From Rubrivivax sp. (GTDB lineage Bacteria; Pseudomonadota; Gammaproteobacteria; Burkholderiales; Burkholderiaceae_C): a stretch of DNA of 33,803 nucleotides. The stretch is from positions 1 through 33,803 of the forward strand of contig JAIYCR010000009.1 of NCBI GenBank assembly GCA_027487905.1, read 5' to 3'. The notes beneath the pieces are model-generated. The model did no database searches, had not been told where the DNA came from, and was given only the letters and a program-made list of their open reading frames with translations. This document shows positions 32,038 to 33,803 of the stretch, one piece after another. The stretch's first letter is position 1. Each line of letters begins with the position of its first letter. A program made the translations under genes and the position numbers.

Positions 32038-32059
32038 CGGCGGGTGGACCGACCCGCCG
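32038..32059 (-). promoter_or_regulatory. Hairpin between infC and rpmI
   Basis: A perfect 8-bp stem CGGCGGGT / ACCCGCCG with a 6-base loop lies 20 bases after the infC stop, in the 119-base gap before rpmI. It has no T-run. Its place matches that of the L20-responsive leader in other bacteria, but the L20-binding fold itself cannot be shown by eye. Confidence 0.4.
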
Positions 32060-32079
32060 AACCGAAACACCTTGTCCGA

Positions 32080-32631
32080 TCAGGATTTGCGCTTGGGCGC
32101 AAGCACCATGATCATCTGACGCCCTTCGAGCTTGGGCATGTTCTCCACGACCGAGACATCGGCCAGTTCATCGCGGATGCGCTCGAGCAGGCGCATGCCG
32201 ATGTCTTGGTGGGTGATCTCGCGGCCCCGGAACCGCAGCGTGACCTTGCCCTTGTCGCCGTCCTCGGCGATGAAGCGGCGCAGGTTGCGCATCTTGATGT
32301 GGTAGTCCCCCTCGTCGGTGCCGGGGCGGAACTTCACTTCCTTGATCTCGATGACCTTTTGCTTGCTCTTGGCTTCGGCCGCCTTCTTCTGCTCCAGGTA
32401 CTTGAACTTGCCGTAGTCCATCAGCCGGCAGACCGGGGGTTCGGCCTGGGCGGCGATCTCGATGAGATCGACGTCAAGGTCGCCTGCCATGCGGAGGGCT
32501 TCGGTGATGCTCACGACGCCGAGGGGTTCGTTCTCGACACCGTTCAGCCGCACCTCCGGGGCCATGATCTCCCGGTTCAGTCGGTGCTTGCGTTCGTCGT
32601 TCCGGGTGCGACGGTCAAAGAAAGTAGCGAT
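32080..32631 (-). CDS. infC: Translation initiation factor IF-3, started at AUC
   Basis: A 183-residue factor that controls start-codon selection and ribosome recycling. The N-terminal domain includes [28 protein letters not shown] and [13 protein letters not shown]; the C-terminal domain has [26 protein letters not shown] and [12 protein letters not shown]. The first in-frame ATG (32565) would cut off 22 residues that match the family ([21 protein letters not shown]). These residues begin at an ATC codon at 32631 preceded by GGAAGG eight bases upstream. Rare AUU/AUC starts are known for infC and let IF-3 repress its own translation. It is 81 bases after thrS. Confidence 0.95.
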   Translation of the reverse strand: MATFFDRRTRNDERKHRLNREIMAPEVRLNGVENEPLGVVSITEALRMAGDLDVDLIEIAAQAEPPVCRLMDYGKFKYLEQKKAAEAKSKQKVIEIKEVKFRPGTDEGDYHIKMRNLRRFIAEDGDKGKVTLRFRGREITHQDIGMRLLERIRDELADVSVVENMPKLEGRQMIMVLAPKRKS

Positions 32632-32695
32632 GGCGGATGCCTTCCATTCGGGCCTGGGCCCCTGTGACGTGGGATGGCGCGTGCCCGCGGGGACG

Positions 32696-32714
32696 GACCC
32701 CGCCGAGCGGGGTC
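32696..32714 (-). promoter_or_regulatory. Hairpin at the thrS end
   Basis: GACCCCGC-TCG-GCGGGGTC forms a perfect 8-bp stem with a 3-base loop overlapping the thrS stop codon. No T-run follows, so full termination before infC is not expected; it may slow or stabilise the message. Confidence 0.45.
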
Positions 32715-33803
32715 AGACCTTCGCGGCGATGTCTCCGGCGATTCTCTGGAGGAAGGAATCGAGGGGCATCGCACCGAGATCCTGGTTGCCTCGGGCGCGC
32801 ACCGCAACCGTGCCCTGGCTTCGTTCCTGGTCGCCCACGACCAGGATGAAAGGCACCTTTTGCAATGAATGCTCGCGGATCTTATACGTGATCTTCTCGT
32901 TGCGCAAATCAGACGCTGCCCTAACTCCTTGTTTTTGCAGCGCTTTCACAACTTCCTGCGCGTAGTCGTTGTGGGCCTGGGTGATGGTGAGCACCGAGAC
33001 CTGCTGCGGCGCGAGCCACACCGGCAGCGCGCCGGCGTGCTGCTCGAGCAGGATGCCGATGAAGCGCTCGAGGCTGCCCACGATGGCGCGGTGCAGCATC
33101 ACCGGCGTGTGGCGCGCGCCGTCCTCGGCCACGTACTCGGCGCCCAGGCGCTCGGCCATGAAGAAATCGACCTGCATCGTGCCGCACTGCCACTCGCGGC
33201 CGATGGCGTCCTTCAGCGTGTATTCGATCTTCGGCCCGTAGAAGGCGCCATCGCCCGGGGCGATCACGTAGGCGCAGCCGGAAGCCTCCAGCGAGGCCTT
33301 CAGGGCCGCCTCGGCCCGGTCCCAGCTTTCGTCCGATCCGATGCGCGCGGCCGGCCGGGTGGCCACCTTGTAGAGGATGTCGGTGAAGCCGAAGTCGCGG
33401 TAGACCTGCTGCAGCAGCGCGGTGTAGGCGGTGCACTCGGAGAGGATCTGCTCTTCGGTGCAGAAGATGTGGCCGTCGTCCTGCACGAAGCCGCGCACCC
33501 GCATGATCCCGTGCAGGCCGCCGGAGGGCTCGTTGCGGTGGCACTGGCCGAACTCGCCGTAGCGCAGCGGCAGGTCGCGGTAGCTCTTGATGCCCTGCTT
33601 GTAGATGAGGATGTGACCGGGGCAGTTCATCGGCTTGAGCGCGTAGTCGCGCTTTTCCGACTCGGTCGTGAACATGTTGTCCTTGTACTTCTGCCAGTGG
33701 CCGGTCTTCTCCCACAGGCCCTGGTCGAGGATCTGCGGGCCCTTGACCTCCTGGTAGCCGTTGTCGCGGTAGACGCGGCGCATGTACTGCTCCACCTCCT
33801 GCC
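32713..33803 (-). CDS. thrS: Threonine-tRNA ligase, C-terminal part
   Basis: About 362 C-terminal residues of the ~635-residue enzyme; the 5' part lies beyond the window edge. The class II catalytic core shows MNCPGH (zinc-binding Cys), [34 protein letters not shown] (motif 2 and zinc-binding His), the [35 protein letters not shown] block and motif 3 around [17 protein letters not shown]. The anticodon-binding domain (from about [11 protein letters not shown]) follows to the stop. First gene of the thrS-infC-rpmI-rplT-pheST series as transcribed. Confidence 0.97.
   Translation of the reverse strand, partial: QEVEQYMRRVYRDNGYQEVKGPQILDQGLWEKTGHWQKYKDNMFTTESEKRDYALKPMNCPGHILIYKQGIKSYRDLPLRYGEFGQCHRNEPSGGLHGIMRVRGFVQDDGHIFCTEEQILSECTAYTALLQQVYRDFGFTDILYKVATRPAARIGSDESWDRAEAALKASLEASGCAYVIAPGDGAFYGPKIEYTLKDAIGREWQCGTMQVDFFMAERLGAEYVAEDGARHTPVMLHRAIVGSLERFIGILLEQHAGALPVWLAPQQVSVLTITQAHNDYAQEVVKALQKQGVRAASDLRNEKITYKIREHSLQKVPFILVVGDQERSQGTVAVRARGNQDLGAMPLDSFLQRIAGDIAAKV

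Overview
The window is a very GC-rich, densely packed bacterial chromosome segment. Gene order and protein families point to a betaproteobacterium of the order Burkholderiales. The signs are the thrS-infC-rpmI-rplT-pheS-pheT-ihfA-merR-tRNA-Pro block, an aerobic phenylacetate (paa) operon carrying its own Liv-type ABC transporter, and a two-domain patatin/outer-membrane-barrel protein. Genus assignment is not possible from the sequence alone. Because of the GC content, almost every gene has long open frames on its other strand; these were treated as shadows.

Layout. 1-871: 3' part of a glucose/sorbosone dehydrogenase-like protein. 855-3170 (-): patatin-type phospholipase with POTRA and beta-barrel (type Vd secretion architecture). 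3540-3971 (+): small receiver-domain protein whose phospho-acceptor Asp is replaced by Glu. 4010-17787 (-): one long co-directional paa transcription unit, read as paaI-paaK-paaA-paaB-paaC-paaD-paaE-tetR-livK-livH-livMG(fusion)-livF-paaZ. Stop/start overlaps of the ATGA or GTGA type link paaA/paaB, paaC/paaD, tetR/livK, livH/livMG and livMG/livF. A perfect 12-bp palindrome lies between a -10-like box and the paaI start and is a candidate TetR operator. 17890-21807 (-): GAF-domain protein, dienelactone hydrolase, Nudix hydrolase and glutathione reductase. 22022-24276 (+): two tandem sulfate-type binding proteins, with a convergent CysB-family LysR regulator at 24251-25198 (-). 25430-25969 (+): DUF411 metal-binding protein. 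26222-33803 (-): translation block from tRNA-Pro(GGG) back through merR, ihfA, pheT, pheS, rplT, rpmI and infC to a partial thrS.

How the genes work together. PaaK makes phenylacetyl-CoA. PaaABCDE epoxidises it. PaaZ opens and oxidises the ring product. PaaI is the protective thioesterase. The embedded LivKHMGF system plausibly imports the aromatic acid, and the TetR protein plausibly senses phenylacetyl-CoA. The beta-oxidation genes paaF, paaG, paaH and paaJ are not in the window. paaA carries an in-frame amber codon 65 codons before the expected terminus, and the neighbouring paaB has an N-terminal extension encoded by a hairpin-rich repeat.

Most notable for follow-up: the paaA amber stop, the repeat-extended paaB, the TetR operator candidate, the Glu-for-Asp pseudo-receiver, the second sulfate-type binding protein with an altered ligand pocket, the intrinsic terminator abutting the pheS start (attenuator candidate), and the AUC start codon of infC. 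No CRISPR array, phage, insertion sequence or rRNA was seen.
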